Below, piece after piece: positions 12,850 through 23,948 of a stretch of 64,000 bases of DNA. This DNA comes from Carposina sasakii (taxonomy: Eukaryota > Arthropoda > Insecta > Lepidoptera > Carposinidae). Both the position numbers and the translations under genes were made by a program. Every line of letters begins with the position of its first letter. Position 1 is the stretch's first letter. The notes under the pieces were generated by a model. It was not told the origin of the DNA. It worked only from the letters and a program-made list of their open reading frames with translations, and ran no database searches. The stretch is from positions 11,594,001 to 11,658,000 of the forward strand of contig CP053156.1 in NCBI GenBank assembly GCA_014607495.2. The letters run 5' to 3'.

Positions 12850-13966
12850 CGGCGATGGCGATGATGTCCTCCGCCCATCTACATAGATAATGATAATATA
12901 TTACTATCGTCATCATGAGCCCATTGCAATCCACTGCTGGACATAGGCCTACCCGAGGGCACCCCACGAGGCTCGAACTCCTATTTTCGCTATCCAGTTA
13001 GTAAATAAATGTATTACTACTTAAGTAAATAAATTTTCCTTGGAAGATAGGACAAACGAATGTAAAGCGATACCAAACATGTTTTTATTAAAATCCAATA
13101 ACTTCAGTCAAATATCCTTTAAGGAAAACGAAAGAACAACAATATTCTCTCTTTGTTACACCTCTGGTAACACAATTTAATTTTTTTCTGTTTAATTTTT
13201 TTTATCCGCTTAAGTATTGAAGTTGAAAAAATACATTGTATAAAGTATTGTAGATATTATTTGCTATTCATATTAAATACGGATTTTAATATCCATGTGA
13301 TTTTTTTTAGTTTTATCAAGATAAAAAAATTTGGTATCATTTCGTTAAAAAAGTGTAATCAGAAATTTAAAAATCTTCCCTTTTTAAGGGTGTTTATCCT
13401 CAGACAATACACAGAGCAAATAGGCAGGTAAGTAAGTATGTAAAATAGGTAAGTACCTATCTAAGTATTTCTACAATCATTTATAGAATAGGTAGCTAGG
13501 AAGGAACAAGGAATGAAACACTACTCTCAAACTTATAGTACTAAAATAAACCATAAATTTAAGAACGTACTTTGTTTCTTAAAACCGATGGGAAAATGTA
13601 ACTGATAATTAATTAAATTATACCAGCAAGCATGTACGAGTACTTTTTAACTTTTCTTAACGTACATTAGTTCCCTCAGCAGTAACTGTCACTTTTCTAT
13701 TATTACCACATTCCATCCATATACACATATACACAAGGCTATGTTCCCGAAATGGGGAGTTCAGATTTCCAAGATCATAAAGAGATACCACAGTCACGTT
13801 CGGCGTAGCGGGGACAGATGTTAACTCAAACAGTGTCAGAAAACTAGGGATCACTCAATCAGGCCGACAATTAAAATTATTTATTTGCATTCTAGTCAGT
13901 AATGCGATCAGTAATTAATATGTATTCTGTTGTTATCAAATTGTGGTTTAAATTATACTAGTTCTA
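12850..13966 (+). repeat. Left arm of an inverted segmental duplication
   Basis: Matches the inverse of 19315-20240 in two blocks: 12850-13280 with about 19720-20240, and 13625-13966 with about 19315-19655. Shared landmarks include tcaaatatcctttaaggaaa and gttccctcagcagtaactgt. 13290-13620 has no counterpart. The arm includes a LINE-like 3' tail (family C) and a family B repeat. Confidence 0.8.
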
Positions 13967-14445
13967 CTAATGTATGCACGCAGCGTGACTATTATTAACA
14001 TCTAAAATCTGTTTATATCTAGATATAGGTATTCTAGAATTCACTTAAGTAATTTTCGCGCAGAATTATTATTACAGAAATACATTTTTAGTTTTGTAGA
14101 GCACAATATATTTAAAAAAAATTAAGTGTTCATTATTAAATTAGAATATATAGGATAAGCACGCCTTTGTACATTGTCAATGTAAAATGTTTTTCCATAT
14201 AAAATGTCTGTGTACAATAAAGAATAGAATAGAAAATACATAATCAGGAAATCCGTGTTTTAACGTTAAATAATATTATAGGTATTGTGGCTCTTGTTTA
14301 AATTACCTTCCATGGATGTACGACAGAGGAAGACAGGTTATGGTTTATTCAAATATGTACTTACCAATAAGTAAAAGGTGGAAACCACGATGACTAGTAG
14401 GCCGGAACAACGTACAATTCACTGCCAAAAACCAATCAGGGCCAG

Positions 14446-14703
14446 TCAACTACGAAAACCGAAGCCAAGAATCTTTGAATCCGCACTCGAAACCGACGTA
14501 TGTGAACACGATGAGGTGCTGCTTCCCTTCCTAGCAAGCACATTTTTCGTTCTATTGCCCGTTCTATCTTTGAAAAGCTTGTCTAAAATCTGTCTGATCG
14601 TTGAATGCTTTCGGTCGAAGGGATTTGGATACATTTTAATGATGCGAATTTGAATTGCGTGCGCGCGGTTGCGGGTTGCTTTCTCGAGTACGGTTGGATC
14701 TGG
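14446..14703 (-). CDS. Putative exon or small gene, unrecognised, paralogous to 23949-24278
   Basis: A minus-strand frame with a possible splice acceptor (aataaccag near 14705) reads DPTVLEKATRNRAHAIQIRI, then IKMYPNPFDRKHSTIRQILD, then KLFKDRTGNRTKNVLARKGS and a Ser-rich end (SSTSSCSHTSVSSADSKILG), stopping at 14446. Upstream in frame are TAA and TGA stops near 14740-14751, so it cannot simply extend. The block around KMYPNPFDRKHS aligns with the 24-kb copy by conservative changes. The opposite strand is also open here but its match to the paralog is poorer. Function unknown. Confidence 0.38.
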   Translation of the reverse strand, partial: PDPTVLEKATRNRAHAIQIRIIKMYPNPFDRKHSTIRQILDKLFKDRTGNRTKNVLARKGSSTSSCSHTSVSSADSKILGFGFRS

Positions 14704-15341
14704 CTGGTTATTGCAGTGGGGGCTGGTTGCAAAACCCTGGGGTCAAGTTTAAAGACGCTGGTGGCAGCGCCCGACCTAGAGCCCCCACCAGTTAAATCCA
14801 ACAGTGGCGCTACTGTTGATGTCCACACTCATGTAAATACGAGATGTGATTTAGTTCCTTTTTTGGCCACAAAGCTTGAGAAGTCGCTTCTAAGCCCATC
14901 TCTTATGAAAACGTTCCGTAACTCTATTGACAATTTGTATGAGCTAAATCTGTTTTGTAATTCAAACGGCTTTGACATTTGGTTTCTTAAGTTCTTTTAC
15001 CTATATTATCTTTGTTATTACAATGTTGGAATAAATAAATTTATTGATAAAGCTCGCCCTTGCTCTTGCTCATATTATTTATTGATAAAACATAAGTATT
15101 ACATACTGACGATTAATAATATTTTATACAGTTGTTCACCACATCAGAATTTTCCAGTCACTTTTTTTGATTTAGTTTAATGAATAAATTTATAATTATA
15201 CAAACGTACATATACGTGGTTGTGTTCCCGAAATTGGGAAGTCAGAACTGCAAGATCACTAAGGAGGTCCTATAGTCACTTTAGCATAGCGGCACCGGGT
15301 GTCAGAGACCCAGTGACAAGTTGCAAGCTATAAGTAGCGAC

Positions 15342-15609
15342 TACATACATACATATAATCACGCCTTTATCCCTTACAGAGTAGGCAGAGCACTAAGGGC
15401 CGATAGAACCACATGGTGCCACTTCTGACCAATTTTTAGGGTATAGTTGAGATGTACAAGTTCGGTTAGTAGTGTCAGGTGGTCAGCTCATCGCCTACAA
15501 AACACCAAGACCCTCTTGTCCCTCTATTGGCTTGTACAGTATGCCCGGGAAGAGAAGCAGCTGTAGTATTACACGTTATTTTTTCACTCCCAGAGCAGCA
15601 TAGAAGATA
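15342..15609 (+). repeat. Family A interspersed repeat, near full length
   Basis: Begins with catacatacatataatcacg and runs through cctttatcccttacagagta, gatagaaccacatggtgcca, gtacaagttcggttagtagt and gtatgcccgggaagagaagc to ctcccagagcagcatagaag. Other copies: 24822-25085, 32660-32930, 35325-35550, 17957-18213 (inverse). It abuts a family B copy on its left. Class unknown; non-autonomous. Confidence 0.8.
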
Positions 15610-16035
15610 GTAGCGAGTAACACGACCAAAATATGTATAGAATATATTATATGATATGTCAAATTTAGGCAATGTTTAGCTTAAACAATATTTTTAATTC
15701 TTTTGCAATAACTCGGGAAATGTTTAAATAATTTATTATCGATTCTTTCGTAATCGTTAAAATATAGTAGACGGGTTATTGGCTTCAGCATGTAAGTGAT
15801 GTTATATAAACTGAATAGGGATTTCCCTTATAGAAGTAGTGAAACATAATCACATGTAACATTACGAATAACCGTGGCCCTGACAATGTAATATAATAAC
15901 TGTTGGTATCTGAGATTCATCATGTCGCGTCAGAGAATTACGTAAAATGAAGTTCAAAACGGTTCCCAACCATGAAGGAGGTATAAGCGGAGCTGGTCTA
16001 ACAACATTATCATCTCATTAAGAATCTAGAAGAAG

Positions 16036-16615
16036 AGGAAGCTTTATTACTAGACTACGTCAGCTGCATCTTCTTCCGGGCATGATATAAGATTCGATTA
16101 AGGTACTCGAGTATTCTTTCAGACGATAGGCTAGCAAATTGTCAGCATTAACATCTGACCAAGCTAGGGTTCCCATCTGAAACTTTGAAAACAAGGATTT
16201 GAGGAAGAAATATCAGGACAATTCGATAAAAACCCAGGACTATACATGTGCGAGCCCAGTGACAATACGATTGTAGGGAGTTAGTGGCGTGCGAATTTCA
16301 AAACATAGGTCTTTAACACATTCAGTGCCGGTGACTACGTATTTGCTTCTTTTAGGCTTTCTAGAGGTACCGCTAACGCTTATTTGCTCGATGTCGGCAC
16401 CCTTAGAAAATATGCCGATAGTGTGTCAGGACTTTAAAAACCAGGACGATGCTTAAAAACTATCCAGGACAGCCCAGGACACCCCAAAAAGCAGGACATG
16501 TCCTGGGAAAACAGGACGGTTGGCAACCCTTGACCAAGCTATGGTATAAACGTTGCTTTAGGATTTCCTTCAGGCTATTCCATTCCGGGAACGCAACCGT
16601 ATGTACATATGGAAG
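16036..16615 (-). repeat. Family B repeat, split by the 16165-16531 element
   Basis: Minus orientation: agctgcatcttcttccgggc, gacgataggctagcaaattg, then after the inserted element ataaacgttgctttaggatt and attccgggaacgcaaccgta. Family B consensus here runs from 'gaagccc...cagctgcatctccttccgtgc' to 'ccccatttcgggaacac...gtgtata'. Class unknown. Confidence 0.65.
16165..16531. mobile_element. hAT-like non-autonomous element nested in family B
   Basis: Ends tagggttcccatctg and gttggcaaccctt are near-inverse, flanked by GACCAAGC on both sides (16157-16164, 16532-16539). The interior repeats 'caggac' many times (16440-16515). Removing it joins the halves of a minus-orientation family B repeat (acatctgaccaagc + tatggtataaacgttgct). 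Confidence 0.75.
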
Positions 16616-16671
16616 TCTATCGTGTTATAATGTTCGAAATATCATGCTGGCCATGTACATGATACAAGTTT

Positions 16672-16855
16672 CCATGCATGTCACAAGAGTCAACCAAGCA
16701 ACTTAGAAGCGTACTCTCAAGCGTTGACCTAGAAACTAGTCACTGATCTTTTACTCATGGCCCCGCCAGCCCATGCTAAACGTGGCTGTAAGGTATCTTT
16801 CGTGATCTTGCAGTTCTCGATACCCCATTTCGGGAACACTCGGGAACACTCGGAT
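16672..16855 (-). repeat. Family B repeat, partial
   Basis: Directly follows the previous copy: atgcatgtcacaagagtcaa, ctagtcactgatcttttact, gctaaacgtggctgtaaggt and accccatttcgggaacac. Confidence 0.6.
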
Positions 16856-17664
16856 AAGCTCCGGATAATGGTGATGCAAATGTTGGCCAGTGATTGGTTC
16901 ATATTGCGCCTCGTAGGCTACATTAGCGGGTACAAGTTTACGTCTTCTCTTTGGACTGCTTTTGTGTTATTAACTGTATACTTTGACCTTCCAAAGTTGT
17001 ATTGCGCATTTACTTTAAGTTTTAAATAGCCTTTATATGACAGAAATCGTATGCTGTTTCTAATTTATGTCGTCGTTACAAACTAAAATAGCTATGGGAA
17101 TTTGATAAACCGCACTAATAACTTTAGTTGTTTGACTCTGTATTTGCAGAGAAGCTAACTCCTTTATGGCAGACATCCGCATGTCGTAAATGGGTACGTT
17201 GTAAAGATGTGTACGTCTTCTCACATGTGCATTAGGATACTCAGTTAATCGTATAGCAGAATTACATTATTCGATTAATACGTATTTTGTAATAGTTATT
17301 ACAATTTGTTTTATTGTCACTTATAGATGCAATTATTGGTAGTTAATTTTACGGACTTTGGTAAGCAATTTGTTCAATTGCGTCAAGCAAATCTATGTCG
17401 ATAATGATTTATGTTTTTAAGGTAATTTAATGTTACGGACGTCATAGCGAGATGTAAATAACTAATGGGGTAAAGAGTGCTGATAATTACTACAATCACC
17501 CTACATACGCTTATGCCGGGTACAGATTTACGAATTGTAACATGCAATTTCTGTAAATTTGCTGTTTTCTATGCTTTATTTGTATTTTTCTGGTCGCCTC
17601 TTACAAGAGTTGAGATTTGATATTGGCTTAGTACAAGAGATATAGTAGCGGGAATGAGTAGTAG

Positions 17665-17860
17665 TAAATAGGGCAGCCAGAACTGCACGATCATGAAGAC
17701 GATCTCAAAGCTACGGTAGCAAAGCGGAAACTGGTTAAAATTATCAGTGACAAGTTGCTAGCTTATCTCTCAGGGAATCCTCGAGTTCCTTAAATCTTAC
17801 GACATGCCCGGAAGTAGATGCAGCTGATGTATTCTAAGCGAAGCCCGGTATCAGTACTCT
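17665..17860 (+). repeat. Family B repeat
   Basis: gccagaactgcacgatcatg ... gacaagttgctagcttatct ... cttacgacatgcccggaagt ... agctgatgtattctaagcga. Plus orientation, lacking the first block. Confidence 0.65.
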
Positions 17861-17956
17861 ACTATTGGGCACTGAATAATATCCTTAATACCTTCACTCA
17901 AACATCAGTACGTCCATAATAGAGAATGGTAATAAGGGTTCATTGTACCTTTTTTG

Positions 17957-18213
17957 CTCTTCTATGCTGCTCTGGGAGTGAAAAAAAAAAGTATAATACT
18001 ACAGCTGCTTCACTTCCCGGGCATACTGTACAAGTCAGTAGAGGGACAAGAGGGTCTTGGTGTTTTGTAGGCGATGGGCTGACCACCTGTTACTACTAAT
18101 CGAACTTGTACATCTCAACTATACCCTCAAAATTGGTCAGAAGTGGCACCATGCGGTTCTATCGGCTCTTGGTGCTCTGCCTACTCCGTAAGGGATAAAG
18201 GCGTGATTATATG
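17957..18213 (-). repeat. Family A repeat, inverted
   Basis: Starts ttctatgctgctctgggagt and ends taagggataaaggcgtgatt. A short A-run follows gggagtg, as in the other copies. It lies downstream of a family B copy at 17665-17860. Confidence 0.8.
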
Positions 18214-18564
18214 TTTGTTGTCCGAGTCCGATGTCAAAAAGAGATAATTCTCATGGTGCACCTTTTTTGACAATTGCAACGAATTTTATGTAGGTAGTCC
18301 GTTTAAAGCAGACAAATTAAATTTACATATTATAGGTATACATAGTTCTAAGATTAGATAAAGAATCACGCCATAAGAATTACTTTACTATGACAATAAA
18401 TTAATTATATATTAACATAGTCATGTTTATTTTAGCAACCATCCGGTCTGTTGGCAAATAGGAAGTTCGCTATTTATATCTGGCACTTGTTACCTTTCTT
18501 ACTAAAATTGTATTTGTTACCTATCTTACTAAGTTGTATTTTATTAGATAACTAAGTATAGGGT

Positions 18565-18925
18565 TGCAGAAAAACAAAATTGTACGGGATAAAAATATTT
18601 TCCTGGGATGAAAAGTAGCCTTTGTCCATTCTCAGGCTCTAGACCAGTGGTTCCCAAAGTGGTCCAGATGGACCCCTAGGGGTCCACAGGAGACTCGATG
18701 GGGGTCTACGTTGATCTGAAAAAATGGGGGTTCGTTCACAATTAATACGTAGATAATGTGGTGTAGCCTGTAGGGGGTCTACCAGAACCAGTTAACTTTT
18801 GAAAGGGGTCTATGAATAAAAAAAGTTTGGGAACCCCTGCTCTAGACTATCTGTGTACTAAATTTCATTACAATCGGTTCAGTAGTTTTGGCGTAAAAGC
18901 TAGACAGACAGACAGAGTTATTTCC
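18565..18925 (+). mobile_element. RTE-like 3' fragment split by a hAT MITE
   Basis: cgggataaaaatattttcct ... gtccattctcaggctctaga | tatctgtgtactaaatttca ... cagtagttttggcgtaaaag ctagacagacagacag. The insertion is at 18645-18839. Confidence 0.7.
18645..18839. mobile_element. hAT-type MITE with perfect 8-bp TSD
   Basis: Ends cagtggttcccaaagt and agtttgggaacccctg are imperfect inverted repeats. The 8-bp duplication CTCTAGAC is perfect on both sides (18637-18644, 18840-18847), the hallmark of hAT transposition. It splits an RTE-like 3' tail whose two halves (ttctcaggctctagac and tatctgtgtactaaatttc) rejoin when it is removed. Confidence 0.93.
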
Positions 18926-19314
18926 TCATATGTAATATAAGTAAGCATTTATCCTATAGAGATTAGTATCTAGGTATCCTGGGATTTATTTTTATCAAGA
19001 TCTGAAAATAAATTGATATCTTTGTCTTTATAAGTAAGGTTGTTTGTTTATATAAATAATAAAGTAAATTGAAAGCAAACAATTGCTATTGATTCGATTT
19101 TTAAACTGGTAACATTTATATTTAGAAAATATTTTACATCATAATTAATTAGAAACACGAACCAGGAAAATGAAAATGAACCCGCAAAGTACATTTTAAT
19201 TCGACTTTAATGTTTGTTTACGGAAACATTATAAATAACAATTAGAAGAGCTATTTCATACTGTATTTTGAACCATATTCTTACTGAGGAAAGGATCAAC
19301 ATGAATACATTTGT

Positions 19315-20240
19315 AGAACTAGTATAATTTAAACCACATTTTGATAACAACAGAATACATATTAATTACTGATCGCATTACTGACTAGAATGCAAAGAAA
19401 TAATTTTAATTGTCGGCCTGATTGAGTGATCCCTAGTTTTCTGACATTGTTTGGGTTAACATCTGTCCCCGCTACGCTGAACGACTGTGGTATCTCGTTT
19501 ATGATCTTGGAAATCTGAACTCACCATTTCGGGAATGCCTTGTGTATATGTGTATATGAATGGAATGTGGTAATAATGGAGTGACAGTTACTGCTGAGGG
19601 AACTAATGTAGGTTAAAAGAAAGTTAAAAAGTACTCGTATAAATAGACAGTCTGACTCAATAAAGACTGCTTGTTCATCTAAACTATTATCTGTTCATAA
19701 AACTTTAAAAAGACGTCACATTGGTATTGAAATTCATATTTAATAAGAATAGCTATATAAATCTACAATAATTTATACAATATATTTTTTAAACTTCAAT
19801 ATTTAGAGGACAAAAAACAAAAATTAAACAGCGAAAATTATATGGTGTAACAGGGGTGTAACAAAGAAAGAATATTGTTTTTCTTTCGTTTTCCTTAAAG
19901 GATATTTGACTGAAGTTATAGGATTTCAATAAAAACATGTTTTGTATCTCTTTCAAGGAAAATTGATACTTATTAATACATTTATTTGTATTAATCATGA
20001 TCACGTAAATACTTTCATGGTATAATATACTTAATACTCCTGTTACGTATCCAGGTAACTGTATAGCGAAAACGGGAGATCGAACTTCGTGGGGTGCCCT
20101 GGGGGAGACCCACGTCCAGCAGTGGACTGCAATAGGCTGATGATGATGATAGTAATATATTACCATCAGCTAGATGGACGGACGATATCACCGACAGGAC
20201 CAGAGTGGATGGAGTAGTAGAGAAGAGGCCTATACCCAGC
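19315..20240 (-). repeat. Right arm of the inverted segmental duplication
   Basis: Inverse counterpart of 12850-13966, with substitutions and indels showing it is not recent. It contains agaactagtataatttaaa, ttaattgtcggcctgattga and cctgggggagacccacgtcc. The 5.3-kb loop between arms holds the 14.4-kb paralogous exon and several repeats. Confidence 0.8.
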
Positions 20241-20286
20241 AGTGGGCGAATGTGGGCTGACTGATAATGATGATGATCTTTACAAC

Positions 20287-20480
20287 ACATTAACCTGGTC
20301 CTACATTAAGATCCCTAAGGTCTTGTATCACAGGTACTAAACAACAGTATATAAATACATAGATAAATACAGAAACATCCATGACTCGGAAACAAACTTC
20401 GATATTCATCACATAAATGCTTGCACCTACCGGTATTTGAACCTATGGGTCACTACCAACTACGCCAATCGGTCGTAATA
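20287..20480 (-). mobile_element. tRNA-derived SINE, inverted
   Basis: The inverse of the 42.6-kb SINE: its B-box counterpart is the inverse of ggtatttgaacc near 20432, and cgaccgattggcgtag is the head. The body shares catgactcggaaacaaac and gatccctaaggtcttgt. Confidence 0.75.
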
Positions 20481-20765
20481 ACAAACAACATGAATTGTGT
20501 AAAACATAAACGATACTATCCAGTGATATAGTTACTTTGGTAGCTAACATGTAATTTTCTATTGTTTTCCTTATAATTTTATTATTGTTTAATGTGTGGC
20601 AACTAGTTGAGTAATTAATAAATGAGTTGGACTCAGAAAGATGCTGATTGTAAGTTTAACATAAATATTCGTATTGAATAATTATAATCAAGCGTTACCA
20701 TTCAGAAGTGCCAGTTGTTCAAGATAAATAATAATCGTAGGTACAACATAACTAGTGTTGTAGAA

Positions 20766-20950
20766 AAACGATAGTATCGATAGCTAAGTTTGGTACAATA
20801 CTATCGGTACACACTAATACTATCGATAGTATCGATACTATCGAAGCTCAATATCGAATGCACTATCAATAGTATCGATACTATTGCTACTGATAATTGC
20901 AATAACAATCGATAAAAACGATACCATCGATAGTTTTATCCCATCGATAG
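20766..20950. repeat. TATCGATA-rich block
   Basis: The octamer tatcgata or close variants occurs about ten times in 185 bp, mostly as actatcgatagtatcgatac. TATCGATA is the core of the DREF site in flies, but such runs also occur as simple-sequence-like repeats in insects, so a regulatory role is only a possibility. No nearby gene start is recognised. Confidence 0.6.
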
Positions 20951-21384
20951 GAATACAGACGTGTTCATTTATAATTGTTAATATTTCGTATTAAAAACAT
21001 ATTTTATATACCTACAGATTTATTATTATCATAGTATTTAACGGTAGAGGTACGAGTAGAGGTGACAGATAAGGTAAAGTACGCCATGGGTCGAAGGAAG
21101 TACTTTCATATCATAAGTATTATATTCGCAATTGGAGCTGATACCGCAAGATCCTGCGATAAATCGGAGCCGGAAGGGACAGCTATTGCTGCGGCAGAAG
21201 CTGTTTTTTCCAACCAAATTCATATATTAGGTAGCTAATTAGTGGTTGTCCGCGACTTCGTTTATATGGACTACAGGAAAAATTCTTCATTTTCCAGACA
21301 ATAAATTTTTGAATAGTCAATTAATTTGTAAGCTTGTTAATCAATCTGAATATTAACAGCAACTATATAGAGGAAGGGAAAAGC

Positions 21385-21620
21385 GGTGATAGGCGTGAGT
21401 TCGATACCAGTTACGGGCCTGTACCACTGAATTTATTTCATGTACGGATTTTTGAAAAATTGTCACTTAGCTATACCCGAGAAGGGTTGGCGTCAAGCAG
21501 GCAGCCGGTCGTAAAAACAAATGCCAAAACTTTGGCAATGTGAGTTTCGAAATAAACCATGTTGCGTCGACCCCATAAACAATGGTATAAGGGCAGGAAG
21601 ATGATGATGATGATGAAGTA
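21385..21620 (+). mobile_element. LINE-like 3' tail with (gat)n end
   Basis: gtgagttcgataccagttac, cttagctatacccgagaagg, cgtcaagcaggcagccggtc, then ggcaggaagatgatgatgat. Shares the 'cccgagaagggttggcgtcaa' region with the inverse of 62350-62430. Confidence 0.6.
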
Positions 21621-21705
21621 GAGGAAGGGTAGAAATTTCTACAACTAACTTAAAAACTGCTCAGGGCTAGTGAATATATGGGAGATCGGTTGACCAGTTT
21701 CGGTA

Positions 21706-21891
21706 TTACGGGATGGTCAACCGGTCTCCGTTATCAGGTAGCGTGTCCAAAATGTTGGCTGCGTTGCCGTGCTGGATAGCTATGCCAATTCTTTGACTTA
21801 AGTAGCAGCCAGCATTTTGGTCACGTGTGGACTCCACGAGCCGCCCGGCCAGGTCCTTGTAGATTTGTAAGTTAAGTTTTTTACACCGCAT
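21706..21891 (-). pseudogene. Repeat-like coding fragment, unidentified
   Basis: The minus frame reads MRCKKLNLQIYKDLAGRLVE, then STRDQNAGCYLSQRIGIAIQ, then HGNAANILDTLPDNGDRLTI. From memory, fragments with (Q/G)QRIxIAIQRGNAASxLGTLP are frequent in lepidopteran genome annotations and appear transposon-derived, but I cannot name the element. Composition is richer in GC than its surroundings. Confidence 0.3.
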
Positions 21892-22019
21892 TTTTTACAT
21901 CTTAGTTATAGAGCGCTCCCCGGATATATAGGAATAAATATATAAATATATAAGGAACAAATATCTACGGAATACTTTTTCTGTATCTGTTTATAACATG
22001 GAACCTTAATCTTGTTACG

Positions 22020-22215
22020 TTATTTCTCTATGGTAGTCTATGGAATCTTGCAATTGCAAAGCTATAGCGAATATTATACAATAATCGCGTTGCAATGGCA
22101 AAGTTAATTTACTTTTGTATCGCTGACTATTGTAAGCTTACATTATTCGAATTTTATAAGGGATCAGCTATAAACAAGTTTTATTTTCGCATTGCTTTTG
22201 CAAGATACGTAATAA
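22020..22215. mobile_element. Diverged 'gcgaaaatt' foldback MITE
   Basis: gttatttctctatgg ... gcaattgcaaagctatagcg aatattatac ... attttcgcattgcttttgca agatacgtaataaggggg. Confidence 0.45.
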
Positions 22216-23170
22216 GGGGGCGTCCTTGTAGCATTGGAGTGAGCCTGGTATTCCGTGGTATGGATCAGCTTATAACATCCCGATAAGTTCAAACATTGTA
22301 TATGTTTGCTTAGTTAGTTGACTATTATTAGCCGTATGTTTGGTCAGCTGTATAGTCAAGGCAGGAAACTTTACTTGCACATGGCTGCCGTTTGTTTATT
22401 TTATACTGTTCTGAAAGGCAGACGAAATCTTGTATGAAAGACTACAGTTATAATAGAGCTTTTCAAAAGTAAGCTATCTTCCACCCAAACATGTTTCTGA
22501 GTTAGAAATCAAATAATAACAAGAATTCTGTTCAGCAAATATAAAGTGTATTTTAATTTAACATTAATATAACCTTATCATAGTAATTAATCGTTTTGAT
22601 TGAACTATAAATTTTGAGGTTGATTTTCTTCAAAATTCCTTTTTGACATCTTTCGTGCCGGATCCAAAAACCGCATTGACGTCAACGGACCGGTTCGTGC
22701 TCACGACTATCTGCGGACAAGAAGAAAAAATACTTTAGTATAAAGTGATAAAAATGTTTATGTAGTTAAGGCTGTGCCGGTGAACTTTGCCGGTAACCTC
22801 ATTGATTAAGTGTGCGATGTTTAACTGTCCGATTATTTCCTCTGAAACTTGTATTTAGCATGGGTAGATTTAATACAGATAGATTGTATGTTGCACATTG
22901 AATATTATGATGGTAATTGCCAAAACGAATCTGAACAGATCATGAACGTTGGGTTGATCTTTCTACATGGTCAAAGTAAATTAGAAATATTTAAGTCAGT
23001 GTTATGAATAGGGTCATGACATTAGGTATTAAATAGAAAACTGTTTCACGTTCATATTCGGGTAGTAATGACGAATTATTCAGTGACAATTTATGACACG
23101 GGCATATAATCATACCATAACTTGAAAATTACTTAATACGAGTATGTACTGCCAAATTTTTAAAACAAGA

Positions 23171-23281
23171 TACATACATACACACAATCACGCCTTTATC
23201 CCTTACGGGGTAGGCAGAGTACCAAGGGCCGATAGAACCACATGGTGCCACTTCTGACCATGAGATGTACAAGTTCGGTTA
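23171..23281 (+). repeat. Family A fragment with internal deletion
   Basis: From acatacacacaatcacgcct to gatgtacaagttcggtta, lacking about 20 bp (the aattttgagggtatagtt block). Confidence 0.7.
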
Positions 23282-23948
23282 AAACAAGGTACTTGCGAAT
23301 ATAAATTCGGTAACGATCAAACTTGAAGACATTGTTTCAGACGGTTTGCAGACATACGATCCATCCTGATAGAACTTACCTACATTAATATTTTTATTCC
23401 CAAAAACGAATTCGATACAGAAGTCTATGATGCTATATGTTATCGTATGCCATTTACAATTCTTTGTACAGTATATTTCTGGCTGTACCAACATGTTATG
23501 TTTGATGTCTAACGGTTTTTTATAGGTTTTCACTGCAAAATTTATCTATTTATGTTTATGATTTGCTTTAAACTTTGGATTTTGTTGAACAAACTAAGTT
23601 GCATAGATTTTTTCTTTATATAATACATTTTTCTATTGAAGACGTAATTCAAGTTTTATAATAAAGTTCATTTTAAAACAAGCTTTTGTTGTAAATTTAC
23701 GAACATTTTACTTTAATAAATGTAAAAATACACGTTAAAGTCTGAGTTGTGATTGTCTATATAGCATAACAGTGGAGATCATTAAATAATTACCGCAACT
23801 TGACCTCCAAAATATTCAGAGCATTTAGGCAATTAAAACTTATTACAAGAATGAAATAACCAAAGGATTTCACAAAAGATACCAACCTGTTTCGAGAGCA
23901 GAGCAATCCAAAAATGATTCACTAGCACCACACTGTCACTATAGTTCT

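Noticed and set aside
14605..15180. 191-codon plus-strand frame
   Set aside because: The longest uninterrupted small frame nearby, but it overlaps the better-supported minus-strand paralogous exon and its second half is AT-rich low-complexity translation.
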